64,000 nt of DNA from Agrococcus casei LMG 22410 (GCF_900163565.1 NZ_FUHU01000043.1:1-64000); one strand, 5' to 3'; positions 8,662-17,074 are shown, counted from the first letter of the stretch. A program made the numbers and translations. Notes: generated by a model not told the origin, from the sequence alone.

Positions 8662-10163
8662 AGTCGCTCCCCTCCCCCGTCGGCCACAAGCGCAGCGACG
8701 GCATGCCTGCGAACCTTTCCTCCAACGGTACGCGCGAGCTCTGACACGCGATACCAGCGCAGCGGAACAAACTGCGGAGCAAGCCTCTCAGCAGCCACTG
8801 CCTGCAGCGATGGCTTGGTCGCTGAGCCTTCGATCACGAGTGCCACGGCTGAGCCGAGCGCCCGATCTGGCAGTGCGACGGCACAAGCGGCATCGACTCC
8901 GGCGACGCCCTCGAACACGCGCTCGACCTCAGTCAAAGCCACCTTGTGACCGCCGGTGATGGCGATATCTCCGGCGCGGCCGACCAGCTCGAGTCGCCCG
9001 TCGACCACGCGCGCCTGATCGTGCACGGTCGCCCATCCGCCTTCGCCCTGCAGGACCTCGTCGGTCGTGCCCGAGAGGTAGCCGTCTGAGCAGGCGTCAG
9101 CCAGCACCCAGAGCTCGCCGAGTTCGCCGTCGGCAACCGCCGCCCCTGCGTCATCGCGCACCTCGACCGCGATGCCCTCGTAGACGCCGATGCTCGTGCC
9201 GTCGCCGTCGCGGCTGTCGCCGATGAAGCCGATCTCGGCTGCTCCGTAGTAGCTGATGAGGCGTGCGTCGGGTATGGTCTCAGCGGCCGCCTGCCTGATG
9301 GATGCCGGCAGGTTTGCTCCGCCAGTCACCAGCACCGACAGCGATGCGAATCGCTCCGGGCTGCGTCGTGCTGCGACCGCGAGCGCCTGCAGAATCGCCG
9401 GCACGGCAACGATGCGCGTGATGCTCTCGCGTTCGATGCGCCGCCCGGCATCGATTGCGTCGAAGCGGTCTGCAACATGCACTGTGCCGCCGGTTGCCAG
9501 GCACTCGATCACGGCATAGAGGGTGAGGCTGTATGACAGCGGGCCGGGTGCGAGTGTGGCCACACCCGGCAGCGGCTCGAGATAGGCGCTCGACACTGCG
9601 ACGTTGGCCCGGTACTGCGCTCGGGTCTTCAGAAACGCCTTCGGGTCGCTCGTGGTGCCCGACGAGAACAGCATCAGGAAGGCTTCGTCACCGTCGCGCA
9701 CAGTCGGCGCGGTGGCTGCCGCAGCAGACCCTTCAGCACCCACGAAGTCGGCCAGCGAGATCACTGTGCCGCCCCATCCGCGCTGCTGCAGAGCCGGTGC
9801 GAGCTCGGCCGAATCGCTCACGACCAGGCCGATTCCGGTCGACTCGATCACCCGAATGCGGTGCTCGAGCGGCCAGCGCGGGTCGATCACGGCACTCACT
9901 GCGCGGTAGCCCGCAAGCGACGCCACGATGCGCGCTGCGTGGAATGCCGAATCGATGCTGACGGCCGTCACGGGAATGCCGCCGGTCTCGGGAGCAGCAG
10001 CGGGCGGATGCGCCTGTGCGGCATGCAGAGCGTCGACAGCGGCGATCGTTCGGCGGGACGTCTCGGCCAGCTCGGAATACGTCAGCTGATCGCCGCCGCC
10101 CGCAACGGCCACGAGGTCAGGGCGCTCAGCTGCCGTGCGAAGCACAGCCTTCGTCATCGGCAC
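8658..10163 (-). CDS. AMP-forming acyl/aryl ligase (ANL superfamily)
   Basis: Adenylating enzyme of 501 residues that activates a carboxylic acid as an acyl-AMP and probably transfers it to CoA or a carrier. Visible motifs: the phosphate loop FSSGTTSDPKAFLK near residue 190, YYGAAEIGF (core motif A5), and the hinge region LVGRAGDIAITGGHKV with TVGGKVRR near the C-terminus, carrying the likely catalytic lysine. GTG at 10163 follows GGGAGGGCGCTC; an ATG lies two codons later. The stop overlaps the ketosynthase GTG. It starts 30 bp after metQ on the same strand, which places it in the importer operon. Confidence 0.88.
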   Translation of the reverse strand: MPMTKAVLRTAAERPDLVAVAGGGDQLTYSELAETSRRTIAAVDALHAAQAHPPAAAPETGGIPVTAVSIDSAFHAARIVASLAGYRAVSAVIDPRWPLEHRIRVIESTGIGLVVSDSAELAPALQQRGWGGTVISLADFVGAEGSAAAATAPTVRDGDEAFLMLFSSGTTSDPKAFLKTRAQYRANVAVSSAYLEPLPGVATLAPGPLSYSLTLYAVIECLATGGTVHVADRFDAIDAGRRIERESITRIVAVPAILQALAVAARRSPERFASLSVLVTGGANLPASIRQAAAETIPDARLISYYGAAEIGFIGDSRDGDGTSIGVYEGIAVEVRDDAGAAVADGELGELWVLADACSDGYLSGTTDEVLQGEGGWATVHDQARVVDGRLELVGRAGDIAITGGHKVALTEVERVFEGVAGVDAACAVALPDRALGSAVALVIEGSATKPSLQAVAAERLAPQFVPLRWYRVSELARTVGGKVRRHAVAALVADGGGERL

Positions 10164-10193
10164 GAGCGCCCTCCCCTCTTGATTGCTCTCAGC

Positions 10194-11006
10194 CTAGAAG
10201 GCTGCGGGCTCTTCGACCTCTTCGAGCATGGCGCGCACAGCGTCGCTCGTGTATGCGTCGATCAGCGCCTGCGTCGCAGGGCTGTCGACGTCGTCCTTGT
10301 GCACAGCGAGGCCCACCGCGAAGCGCGTGTCGTCTTCGACGAGCAGACCGTCTTCGTAGGGGCGAAGATCCATCTGCCTGGCGTACGACGGCACGTTGAA
10401 GACCATGTCGGCCTCTTCGTATGCGGTGTTGAGCTGCGGCAGACCGACCTCGGTGATCTCGAAGTCGTGCGGGTTCTCGATGATGTCCTGCTGCGTCGCC
10501 GTGTACTGCTCGACCTCAGGGTCAAGCGTGATGAGGCCTGCGTCAGCGAGCATCTGCAGCGCGCGTCCGCCGTTCGACGAGTCGTTGGAGATCACGATGC
10601 TTGCACCGTCGGGCAGCTCTTCGATCGACGCGTATTCGCGCGAGTAGAACGCGACGACGACGACGTAGATCGGCTGCACGAGCACGAGGTTGCCGCCGTT
10701 CTCTTCGTTGTAGTCCTCGAGGAAGTCCTCGTGCTGCACGAAGTTCGCGTCGATCTCCTGGTTGTTGAGCAGCACGTTCGGCTGCACGTAGTCGCTGACC
10801 TCGACCGGCTCGATCTCGTAGCCGTCTGCGATCTCTTCGGCGGCGACTTCGGTCAGTGTCGACATGGGAGGCACGGTGACGGCAACCTGCAGCGTCTCGA
10901 CGCCGCCCTCGGTGCCGTCAGCGCCTTCTTCGCCGCCAGTCGCGCATCCGACTGTCAGTGCTGCGAGCGTGATCGCAGTGGCTCCTGCGAGGAGTCGAAG
11001 CTTCAT
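10194..11006 (-). CDS. metQ: MetQ/NlpA-type substrate-binding lipoprotein
   Basis: Extracytoplasmic lipoprotein of 270 residues that delivers a ligand to the adjacent permease. A lipoprotein signal peptide ends in LTVGC with Cys21 as lipidation site, followed by an acidic glycine-rich linker. The NlpA fold is suggested by QPNVLLNNQEIDANFVQHE and PNDSSNGGRALQ-like segments (VISNDSSNGGRAL). ATG at 11006 is preceded by AGAAAGGAAGACCCC; an upstream in-frame codon at 11033 would precede the signal peptide. The family mainly binds methionine, but linkage to an acyl-metabolism module leaves another ligand possible. Confidence 0.88.
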   Translation of the reverse strand: MKLRLLAGATAITLAALTVGCATGGEEGADGTEGGVETLQVAVTVPPMSTLTEVAAEEIADGYEIEPVEVSDYVQPNVLLNNQEIDANFVQHEDFLEDYNEENGGNLVLVQPIYVVVVAFYSREYASIEELPDGASIVISNDSSNGGRALQMLADAGLITLDPEVEQYTATQQDIIENPHDFEITEVGLPQLNTAYEEADMVFNVPSYARQMDLRPYEDGLLVEDDTRFAVGLAVHKDDVDSPATQALIDAYTSDAVRAMLEEVEEPAAF

Positions 11007-11061
11007 TGGGGTCTTCCTTTCTGGTGGCCGCATTGCCGGCCGGGTCTATCGCGTGTGGGGT

Positions 11062-11754
11062 CTAGCGTCTGTCGAGTGCCTTCGAGAGCCTGTGGCCCCC
11101 GACCTGCATGAGCTGCACGAGCACGACCACGATGATCACGGTCGTGTACATGAGCACGTAGTCGTACTCCTGGTAGCCGTAGCGCATGGCGAAGTCGCCG
11201 AGTCCGCCACCGCCGACGACGCCGAGCACCGTCGAATACGAGATGAGGCTGATCGCAGCCGACGTCAGTGCATAGACAAGGCCCGAGCGCGATTCGACCA
11301 GCAGGTACATCCACACGGTCTGCAGCGTGCTGGCGCCCATCGATCGGGCGGCCTGCAGGATGCCCTGGGGAATCTCGAGCAGGATCTGCTCGGCGAGGCG
11401 CGCATACAGGGCGACTGCGACGAAGCACATGGGGAAGGTCGCGGCTGCCGTGCCGAAGCTCGTGCCGTAGACCGCACGCGTCAGCGGAATCAGGAACACC
11501 ACGAACAGCAGGAACGGAAACGACCGCACGACCGTGACGTAGAGGTTCGAGAGCTGGAACAGCCACGGCATGGGCCGCACGCCGCCGGGTCGGGTGACGA
11601 AGATGGTGACGCCGACGGGCAGGCCGATCAGCACTGCGGCCAGCAGCGAGAAGCCCAGCATGTAGCCGGTCTCGCCGAGGGCCTCGACGATGGCGCCGCC
11701 GTTTCGCTGCAGCGCTTCGACGATCTCGTCGAACAGGTCTTTCACGAAGTTCAT
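11062..11754 (-). CDS. metI: MetI-type ABC transporter permease
   Basis: Membrane subunit of 230 residues with about five transmembrane helices. The ABC permease loop is visible as ILQAARSMGASTLQTVW. The early NAIVEALGETGYMLGFSLL-like segment is typical of MetI. The start overlaps the metN stop as ATGA, and the gene ends 56 bp before metQ. It forms the translocation pore with MetN. Confidence 0.9.
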   Translation of the reverse strand: MNFVKDLFDEIVEALQRNGGAIVEALGETGYMLGFSLLAAVLIGLPVGVTIFVTRPGGVRPMPWLFQLSNLYVTVVRSFPFLLFVVFLIPLTRAVYGTSFGTAAATFPMCFVAVALYARLAEQILLEIPQGILQAARSMGASTLQTVWMYLLVESRSGLVYALTSAAISLISYSTVLGVVGGGGLGDFAMRYGYQEYDYVLMYTTVIIVVVLVQLMQVGGHRLSKALDRR

Positions 11755-12488
11755 GACTCGAGCACCTGCTTGGCGCGGTCGAGGTAGCTCGCGCCCTGCT
11801 GCGTCTCGCCGTGCACGACCTGCACGATGTCGCGCAGCTCGCCGCGCTCGAGGATCACTGCGCGGTCGCAGACGGCCTTGACGGCTGCGAGCTCGTGGGT
11901 GACCAGCACGATCGTGGTGCCGAAGTCACGGCGGGTTCGCTCGAGCAGGCTGAGGATGCCGGCGGTCGTGCGCTCGTCGAGGGCGGATGTGGGCTCGTCT
12001 GCCAGCAGCAGCGTCGGCTGGGTGATGAGGGCGCGGGCGATGGCCACCCTCTGCTTCTGTCCGCCCGAGAGCTGTGCGGGATAGTGCTTGGCACGGTCTG
12101 CGAGCCCGACGTAGTCGATCAACTTGGCGACGAGTTCGGGGTCGCGGCGTCGCTGCAGCCGCAATGGCAGTTCGATGTTCTGCTCGACGGTGCGGTTCGA
12201 AAGCAGATTGAAGCCCTGGAACACCATGCCGATGCGGTGACGGATGCGCCGCCTGCCTCGTTCGCCGAGCGTTGCGGGGTCGACGCCGTCGAGCAGCACG
12301 GTGCCCTCTGTCGGCTGTTCGGTCGCGTCGAGGAGTCGCAGCATGGTCGACTTGCCGGCGCCGGATTCGCCGACGATGCCGACGATCTCGCCGTGCTCGA
12401 TCGAGAGGTCAATCGACTGCAGTGCTGTTGTCGCCTTGTAGCGCACGGTGACGTCTCGCAGAACTGCTGCGTGACCTGGCTTTGCCAC
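11751..12488 (-). CDS. metN: MetN-type ABC transporter ATPase lacking the regulatory domain
   Basis: ATP-hydrolysing subunit with Walker A GESGAGKST, signature [15 protein letters not shown] and Walker [13 protein letters not shown]. At 245 residues it stops soon after the ATPase core (EQ...SYLDRAKQVLES). Canonical MetN proteins are about 340 residues and carry a C-terminal NIL/ACT-like domain that inhibits transport when methionine binds. Its absence suggests no such feedback or a different substrate. GTG at 12488 follows AGGAGACTAA. First gene of the six-gene operon; divergent from the OhrR-type regulator. Confidence 0.9.
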   Translation of the reverse strand: MAKPGHAAVLRDVTVRYKATTALQSIDLSIEHGEIVGIVGESGAGKSTMLRLLDATEQPTEGTVLLDGVDPATLGERGRRRIRHRIGMVFQGFNLLSNRTVEQNIELPLRLQRRRDPELVAKLIDYVGLADRAKHYPAQLSGGQKQRVAIARALITQPTLLLADEPTSALDERTTAGILSLLERTRRDFGTTIVLVTHELAAVKAVCDRAVILERGELRDIVQVVHGETQQGASYLDRAKQVLES

Positions 12489-12741
12489 TTAGTCTCCTAG
12501 ACCCTGTATATATACCGCGGTCAAGCTTAGCGCCTGCAAACAATATTCGCACCGCATTCGCTGCGCAGCAGCCGAACAGCAACTTGGACACTTGTCATGG
12601 CAACATGAAGTTGCGTCGGGTGATATCGAGCTCGATGCACTTCTCGCGCTTTTTCTGCCAGAAAACACGCAAAACGTGTGGATTGTGCACCAACCATCGG
12701 CAAGAAACTGCTTGGCGTGCATATGATGACAACGGCTGCCC

Positions 12742-12756
12742 TTGAGTGTCATTCAA
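12742..12756. promoter_or_regulatory. Possible OhrR operator upstream of its own gene
   Basis: TTGAGTGTCATTCAA is an imperfect palindrome (6 of 7 arm bases pair) just before the AGGAG site of the OhrR-type gene. Known OhrR operators are AT-rich palindromes with a TTGAATT-like core, so this is plausible but weak. The rest of the 283-bp divergent region holds the metN promoter area, including TGTATATATACCGCGG near 12506. Confidence 0.3.
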
Positions 12757-12771
12757 AAACTAGGAGAAACG

Positions 12772-13251
12772 GTGCCCCAGAACACCACCCTTTCGGAGCA
12801 ACAGGACTCCCTGCTGCTCGAGAATCAGGTGTGCTTTGCCATCACGCTGACATCTCGAACCGTGATTGCGGCATACAAGCCGCTGCTTGAGCCCCTCAAG
12901 CTGACGCATCCGCAGTACCTCGTGATGCTGACCCTGTGGGAGGGCGAGCCGATGTCGATCAGGGCCCTCAGCGACCGCCTGCGCCTCGACCCGGGCACGC
13001 TGTCGCCGCTGGTCAAGCGACTCGAGCTGGCCGGCTACGTCACGCGTCCGCGCAACACATCAGACGAGCGTGCGCTCGCAATCGCGCTGACTGACGAGGG
13101 CCGTGCCCTCAAGGAGCGTGCACGCCACGTCAATGACGAAGTGAAGGCGCAGTTCGACATCACGACTGAAGAGCTCAGCGTTCTGCACAAGACGCTGATG
13201 CGCCTGCAGGAGAAGACTGCCAAGGCTGCCCGCACACCTGCTGTCGCTTGA
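12772..13251 (+). CDS. OhrR-type MarR-family regulator with sensing cysteine
   Basis: DNA-binding repressor of 159 residues. The N-terminus LLLENQVCFAIT aligns with the OhrR redox-sensing region, giving Cys21 as the reactive cysteine. YKPLLEPLKLTHPQYLVML and the winged HTH (LSDRLRLDPGTLSPLVKRLE, then SDERALAIALT) follow the family closely. OhrR proteins are inactivated by organic hydroperoxides. GTG at 12772 after AGGAGAAACG is chosen over an upstream TTG. No ohr peroxidase gene is adjacent; the divergent neighbour is the MetNIQ/acyl operon, the likely target. Confidence 0.88.
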   Translation: MPQNTTLSEQQDSLLLENQVCFAITLTSRTVIAAYKPLLEPLKLTHPQYLVMLTLWEGEPMSIRALSDRLRLDPGTLSPLVKRLELAGYVTRPRNTSDERALAIALTDEGRALKERARHVNDEVKAQFDITTEELSVLHKTLMRLQEKTAKAARTPAVA

Positions 13252-13300
13252 TAGGCTGGGCGATGCATCCCACCAAGCAGATCCGATGAGAGGGCACACC

Positions 13301-13519
13301 ATGGCAAAGCAGCGTCAGGAGCACGAGAGCAGCGGTTTCGCATCGCTCATCGGCATTGTTCTCGGTTTCGTGCTGCTCGTCGGCGGCATCTACCTGCTCG
13401 GCCTCGCAACGGGTGCACCTGAAGAGCTCAAGGCGATCACCTTCGTGCTCGGCATCTTCGTCTTCTCGGCTGCGTTCTTCATCCCGATGAACGTCATCGG
13501 CCACTTCTCGAAGAAGTAG
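13301..13519 (+). CDS. Small two-helix membrane protein, 72 aa
   Basis: ATG at 13301 after GAGAGGGC. A short charged N-terminus (MAKQRQEHESSG) is followed by two transmembrane helices (about 17-37 and 45-65) and a basic end (HFSKK). Family not recognised. It lies 49 bp downstream of the OhrR-type gene and may be cotranscribed. It ends 4 bp before the convergent gene remnant next to the IS element. Confidence 0.7.
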   Translation: MAKQRQEHESSGFASLIGIVLGFVLLVGGIYLLGLATGAPEELKAITFVLGIFVFSAAFFIPMNVIGHFSKK

Positions 13520-13523
13520 TCGC

Positions 13524-13640
13524 TCAGAACCGCACGTAGCGCATCAGCAGCGCGTCTCGCATCGGCGATTTCGCTGACGCGGCTCGCTTGCCTGACAGCA
13601 CCCACCTGATCTGCGCATCCATGATCTGCAAGGCCTGGGC
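13524..13640 (-). pseudogene. C-terminal remnant of an unknown gene cut by the IS element
   Basis: On the minus strand the frame after the IS end is open for 38 codons and stops at 13524 (ending ALLMRYVRF). It has no start of its own because the IS3-family element begins at 13641. The translated piece does not resemble the end of the truncated ABC ATPase on the other side, so it is not simply the missing tail of that gene. It marks the far edge of a deletion or of a separate gene. Confidence 0.5.
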
Positions 13641-13675
13641 CTTGACCCTCGATCGTGGACACGGTGTCGGTTCGG

Positions 13676-14596
13676 TTATGCCGCTTCCGCGAGGGTAGCG
13701 GACGTGGTCTCCGCGTAGGCGGTCTTGTAGTTGTTCGGGGTGATCTGGCCGATCGCGGAGTGGCGCCTGCGGGTGTTGTAGCGGTTCGCCCATCGGAACA
13801 CGGCCCGGTAGGCGGTGGCCTGGTCCGGGAACGCCGCCTGCCCTTCGAGGAGCTCCCGCTTGAGTGTGGCGTTGAAGCTCTCCGCGAGTGAGTTGTCGGC
13901 GCTCGTGCCCACCGCACCCATGGACTGGACGATGTTGAGCTGCTCGCAGAGGGCTGCGTAGGCCTTCGAGGCGTAGACGCTGCCGTGGTCGCTGTGGAAG
14001 ATCGCGCCGGCCAGCGTCCCGCGGTCACGGGCCGCAGCGCGCAGGGCGTCTTCGACGAGCCCTACGCGCATGTGGTCGGCGACCTGCCAACCCGCGAGCT
14101 TCCGTGACCCGAGGTCGATGCAGGTCGCGAGATACAGGTTCGACCCGTCCGCGATCGGGAGGTAGGTGATATCGCCCACGTATCGGCGGTTCGGCTCACC
14201 AATGGAGAAGTCCCGCTCGATCAGGTCGGGGAAGCGGCGTCCGGACTGGTCCGGGATCGTGGTCCTCACCCGTCGACGCAGCCGGATCCCCGCGAGCTGG
14301 TGTTCCCGCATCACCCGGGCGACCCGCTTGTGATTCACCCGCCCGGCCGCCGCGACGCCGTCGTTGAGGTCGGCGGTGATCCGCGGCGCCCCATAGGCGC
14401 GATCGCCACCCTGCGCGGGGTCCTGCAGCACACGGATTCGCGCCGCCAGCGCGGCGTCTGCGGCGGCCCTCGCGGCCCGTCCCGGGGCCGCCGCCAGCCA
14501 GGCGTAGAACGACGACCTCGCGATCTGAATGACCTCACACAACCGCTTCACGCCGTAGGCGTCCTTGTGATCCTCAACGAACTGGAAGCGGTTCAC
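13676..14596 (-). CDS. IS3-family transposase OrfB (DDE integrase)
   Basis: Catalytic subunit of 306 residues. It has an N-terminal HTH_21-like segment (YGVKRLCEVIQIARSSFYAW) and an rve core with the DDE set: Asp in YVGDITYLP, Asp in IFHSDHGSVYAS and Glu in ADNSLAESFNATLK. Translation may start at GTG 14596 overlapping the OrfA stop. Alternatively a -1 frameshift may give an OrfAB fusion, because the OrfB frame stays open well upstream of 14596. The sequence does not decide between them. Confidence 0.9.
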   Translation of the reverse strand: MNRFQFVEDHKDAYGVKRLCEVIQIARSSFYAWLAAAPGRAARAAADAALAARIRVLQDPAQGGDRAYGAPRITADLNDGVAAAGRVNHKRVARVMREHQLAGIRLRRRVRTTIPDQSGRRFPDLIERDFSIGEPNRRYVGDITYLPIADGSNLYLATCIDLGSRKLAGWQVADHMRVGLVEDALRAAARDRGTLAGAIFHSDHGSVYASKAYAALCEQLNIVQSMGAVGTSADNSLAESFNATLKRELLEGQAAFPDQATAYRAVFRWANRYNTRRRHSAIGQITPNNYKTAYAETTSATLAEAA

Positions 14597-14922
14597 CAGT
14601 TCGTCTCCCCGGCGAAATACTTCGCCGCCTGACGAAGGATGTCCCGCTCCGTCTGAAGCTTCAGCTTCTCCGCTTCCAGCCTCGCGTTCTCGGCCTCCAG
14701 CCGGAGGACCTTCGCCGCCTGTGACTCCGCCCGCGCCGGCGCGGGCGTCGACGCTGTGCCGGTGGTCGTGCTCCCCGAGCCGTGCTTCTCGACCCACTCC
14801 CGCAGCGCACCGCGGGAGATCCCCAGATCCGCCGCGATGCCCTTCAACGTCGCACCCGGCGTGGACGCGAACAAGTCCACCGCCCGCTGCCGGAACTCGT
14901 CCGTGTAGTTCTTCCTTGCCAT
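14593..14922 (-). CDS. IS3-family transposase OrfA
   Basis: Protein of 109 residues with the IS3 OrfA helix-turn-helix (NYTDEFRQRAVDLF, then GIAADLGISRGALREWV) that binds the element ends. A leucine-zipper-like helix follows (VLRLEAENARLEAEKLKLQ). The TGA overlaps the GTG at the start of OrfB. Confidence 0.92.
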   Translation of the reverse strand: MARKNYTDEFRQRAVDLFASTPGATLKGIAADLGISRGALREWVEKHGSGSTTTGTASTPAPARAESQAAKVLRLEAENARLEAEKLKLQTERDILRQAAKYFAGETNW

Positions 14923-14973
14923 CCCTTGGATTCTCGCTTCCCCAGCAACGTGCTGGAATCAGCGTGTCCAAGA

Positions 14974-15693
14974 TCAGGGGTCAAGCGCCCTGTTGGGCTC
15001 GCCCTCTTCGATGATGCCGCCATCTGCCATCACGACGAGGCGGTCGCCGACACTGCGTGCGAACTCCATCTCGTGTGTGACGACCATCATGGTCATGCCC
15101 TCTTCAGCGAGTTCCTGCATGACGGCGAGGACCTCGAGGCCGACTTCAGGGTCGAGAGCGGATGTGGGCTCGTCAAAGAGCATCACCTCAGGGTCCATGG
15201 CGAGGGCGCGGGCGATCGCCACACGCTGCTGCTGGCCACCTGAGAGACGAGCCGGGTGTGAGTCGTACTTGTCGGAGAGCCCCACGCGGTCGATCAAAGC
15301 GCGCGACCGTTCGTCGGCCTCGGATTTCGAGCGCCCGAGCGCCCGACGTTGTGCGAGCGAGACGTTCTCGAGGGCTGTCAGGTGCGGAAAGAGGTTGAAT
15401 GACTGAAACACCATGCCGGCAGTGCGTCGCAGCTCTTCGAGCTCGCGGGACGTGTGCTTCTGGCTCGAGTCGATCGTGTGGGTGCCGATGCGGATCACAC
15501 CCGAGTCGGGCTGCTCGAGCAGGTTCGTGCAGCGCAGGAAGGTGCTCTTGCCAGCACCCGACGGGCCGATGATCGCTACGACTTCGCCCTCTGCGACGTG
15601 CAGCGAGACGTCGTCGAGCACGACGTTGTCTCCATACGCCTTATAGACGTTGTCGAGCGCAACCTTCGGCTGCACAGTGGTGTGGTCAGTCAT
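14974..15693 (-). CDS. Polar amino acid ABC transporter ATPase, C-terminus replaced by IS sequence
   Basis: GlnQ-like ATPase of 239 residues with Walker [10 protein letters not shown], signature [15 protein letters not shown] and Walker [16 protein letters not shown] at 15693 follows AGGAGCACGAATCG. The natural end (usually about ten further residues after GEP) is missing: the IS3 terminal repeat supplies the last three codons (LDP) and the stop. The catalytic core is complete, so the protein may fold. The permease and binding-protein genes expected downstream are absent, leaving an orphan ATPase. Confidence 0.88.
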   Translation of the reverse strand: MTDHTTVQPKVALDNVYKAYGDNVVLDDVSLHVAEGEVVAIIGPSGAGKSTFLRCTNLLEQPDSGVIRIGTHTIDSSQKHTSRELEELRRTAGMVFQSFNLFPHLTALENVSLAQRRALGRSKSEADERSRALIDRVGLSDKYDSHPARLSGGQQQRVAIARALAMDPEVMLFDEPTSALDPEVGLEVLAVMQELAEEGMTMMVVTHEMEFARSVGDRLVVMADGGIIEEGEPNRALDP

Positions 15694-16050
15694 CGATTCG
15701 TGCTCCTGGCTTCATGGTTGTTCTCGGGCTTTCAACCGCTCTCAGCGCACCCTCATCGGCAGCACTGCGGCGGCGTGGTTCAACGCGTGCGTCTGTACAC
15801 GCGGGCAAGGTGTATTGCGAAGAAGGAGGAGACGGATGCGGTCGCACCAGAAGAGTGAACGCTGCTGAAAGGGGCACGACGGAGCAGCGTCTGTGTGCCA
15901 CATTGGGCCTTCTGCATCGTCGCAACCATCACTCTGATCAAAATTCCTCAACTCGGCTTCGGTGTCACCGACGCTACTAGCGGGGCCCGCGAAATTTCAG
16001 TGATCTGCCCAGATTGATATCATTCACTGTGCATTAACGATTGGGGTTGC
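15694..16050. other. Divergent intergenic region, 357 bp
   Basis: Separates the orphan amino-acid ABC ATPase from the LysR-type gene. It contains AT-richer patches near 15945-15960 and 16000-16040 (TTGATATCATTCACTG), where promoters and a LysR site would be expected. I see no convincing coding frame, RNA structure or repeat. Confidence 0.4.
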
Positions 16051-16989
16051 ATGCTTGACGTTTCGAAGCTTGTGCTGCTTCGAGAAGTCGCGCTGCAAGG
16101 CAGTCTCACTGCCGCCGCGAGAGCACTCAAAGTCAGCACTTCGAACATCTCGCAACGCCTTCAGAGGCTCGAGACAGAGGTCGGCACTCCCCTGCTGCTG
16201 GCTGAGGGACGAGGCGTGCGACTGACCGGAGCCGCCTATCGACTCATCGCGCACACAGAGACGGTGCTCGAGGCGCTCGAGCTTGCCGAAATCGATCTCG
16301 ACGAGGCGCGCAGCACCGGCCTCGTCGGCACGATCAGGCTCGTCGCGTTCCACTCGTTTGCCGTCGGCCTCATGGCATCGGTCTCTCGTCACCTGCGCGA
16401 GATCGCGCCTGATGTGACGATCAAGTTCACGCAACTCGAGCCCGACGACGCGATCGCCGAACTGCTCGCCCGTCGTGCCGACATCGCGGTGTCAGACGAG
16501 TACCCCGGATACGCGCTCAAGCCGCGCCCGGGCGTGCTGCAGTCAGTGATCGCCAGGGAATCCATCCGCGCCTACGTGCCTGAACAGTTTGCATCGCTCG
16601 AAGAAGCACCGTGGGCGATGGAGCCGAGCACCGCTGATGCGGGCCGCTGGGCGCTCGAGGTCTGCAGGACCGCGGGCTTCGAGCCCAACATCAACTTCGT
16701 CTCCCCCGATCCCTACCTGCACAGGAGCCTCCTCGAGCAGGGCATGGCGGCGGCTTTCCTGCCGGCCAGCGTGACGCCGGTGCCCACCTGCAAGATTCGT
16801 GTCATCGACGAGCTGCCCGACACGATGCATCGCCGCATCGTCACGCTCATCCGTCGAGGCTCGGAGCACTCGCCCATCGTGGCGGCCTGCCACGATGCGA
16901 TTCGAGCTGCCGTTGCTGAGAGCCGTGCGGAAGCCACTCCCCCGTCCCACGCTGGTCGAGGAGCCGCGCAGCCACCCCTCGGAGGTTGA
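16051..16989 (+). CDS. LysR-family transcriptional regulator
   Basis: Regulator of 312 residues. The N-terminal winged HTH is clear (LVLLREVALQGSLTAAARAL, SNISQRLQRLETEVG) and is followed by a periplasmic-binding-like effector domain. ATG at 16051 follows a weak GGGG site. It is divergent from the orphan amino-acid ABC ATPase, which may have been its target before the IS event. The last roughly 20 residues (SHAGRGAAQPPLGG) are encoded by sequence of the intergenic repeat family, so the C-terminus was probably rewritten by a repeat. Confidence 0.9.
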   Translation: MLDVSKLVLLREVALQGSLTAAARALKVSTSNISQRLQRLETEVGTPLLLAEGRGVRLTGAAYRLIAHTETVLEALELAEIDLDEARSTGLVGTIRLVAFHSFAVGLMASVSRHLREIAPDVTIKFTQLEPDDAIAELLARRADIAVSDEYPGYALKPRPGVLQSVIARESIRAYVPEQFASLEEAPWAMEPSTADAGRWALEVCRTAGFEPNINFVSPDPYLHRSLLEQGMAAAFLPASVTPVPTCKIRVIDELPDTMHRRIVTLIRRGSEHSPIVAACHDAIRAAVAESRAEATPPSHAGRGAAQPPLGG

Positions 16990-17067
16990 GGAGGCGCGAA
17001 GCGCCGTCACGAAACCCCGATCACCCACCGGAGGTTGAGGAGGCGCGAAGCGCCGTCACGAAACCCC
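16981..17067. repeat. Two copies of a 38-bp intergenic repeat
   Basis: A 38-bp unit is present at 16981-17018 and again, identical, at 17030-17067. It begins GGAGGTTGAGGAGG, has an internal hairpin GGCGCGAAGCGCC, and ends GTCACGAAACCCC. A diverged relative (CTGGTCGAGGAGCCGCGCAG) lies at 16952-16971. Related copies occur at 49597-49640 and 50696-50860. This is a REP-like family dispersed through the window, placed between convergent genes where a hairpin could act as a terminator. Confidence 0.85.
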
Positions 17068-17074
17068 CAAGGCC

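Larger units (their letters stand above)
13641..14985 (-). mobile_element. IS3-family insertion sequence, 1345 bp
   Basis: Both ends carry a 26-bp terminal inverted repeat (13641-13666 and 14960-14985) that matches at 22 of 26 positions. Each begins CTTGACC, has GATC near the middle and continues with TGGACACG. Inside are overlapping orfA and orfB on the minus strand with a DDE integrase domain. Flanking bases do not show a clear 3-4 bp direct duplication (GCG before, GCC after, reading the minus strand), which fits a later deletion at one end. Both reading frames look intact, so the element may still be functional. Confidence 0.88.

Noticed and set aside
12489-12771. SAM or T-box riboswitch before metN
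   Set aside because: The leader before the metN GTG shows no T-box sequence (TGGNACCGCG) or SAM-I style helices, and the region is shared with a divergent regulator.
13676-14971. Single 431-codon transposase instead of orfA/orfB
   Set aside because: The part upstream of 14596 in that frame is antisense-like shadow of orfA; IS3 elements use two overlapping frames.
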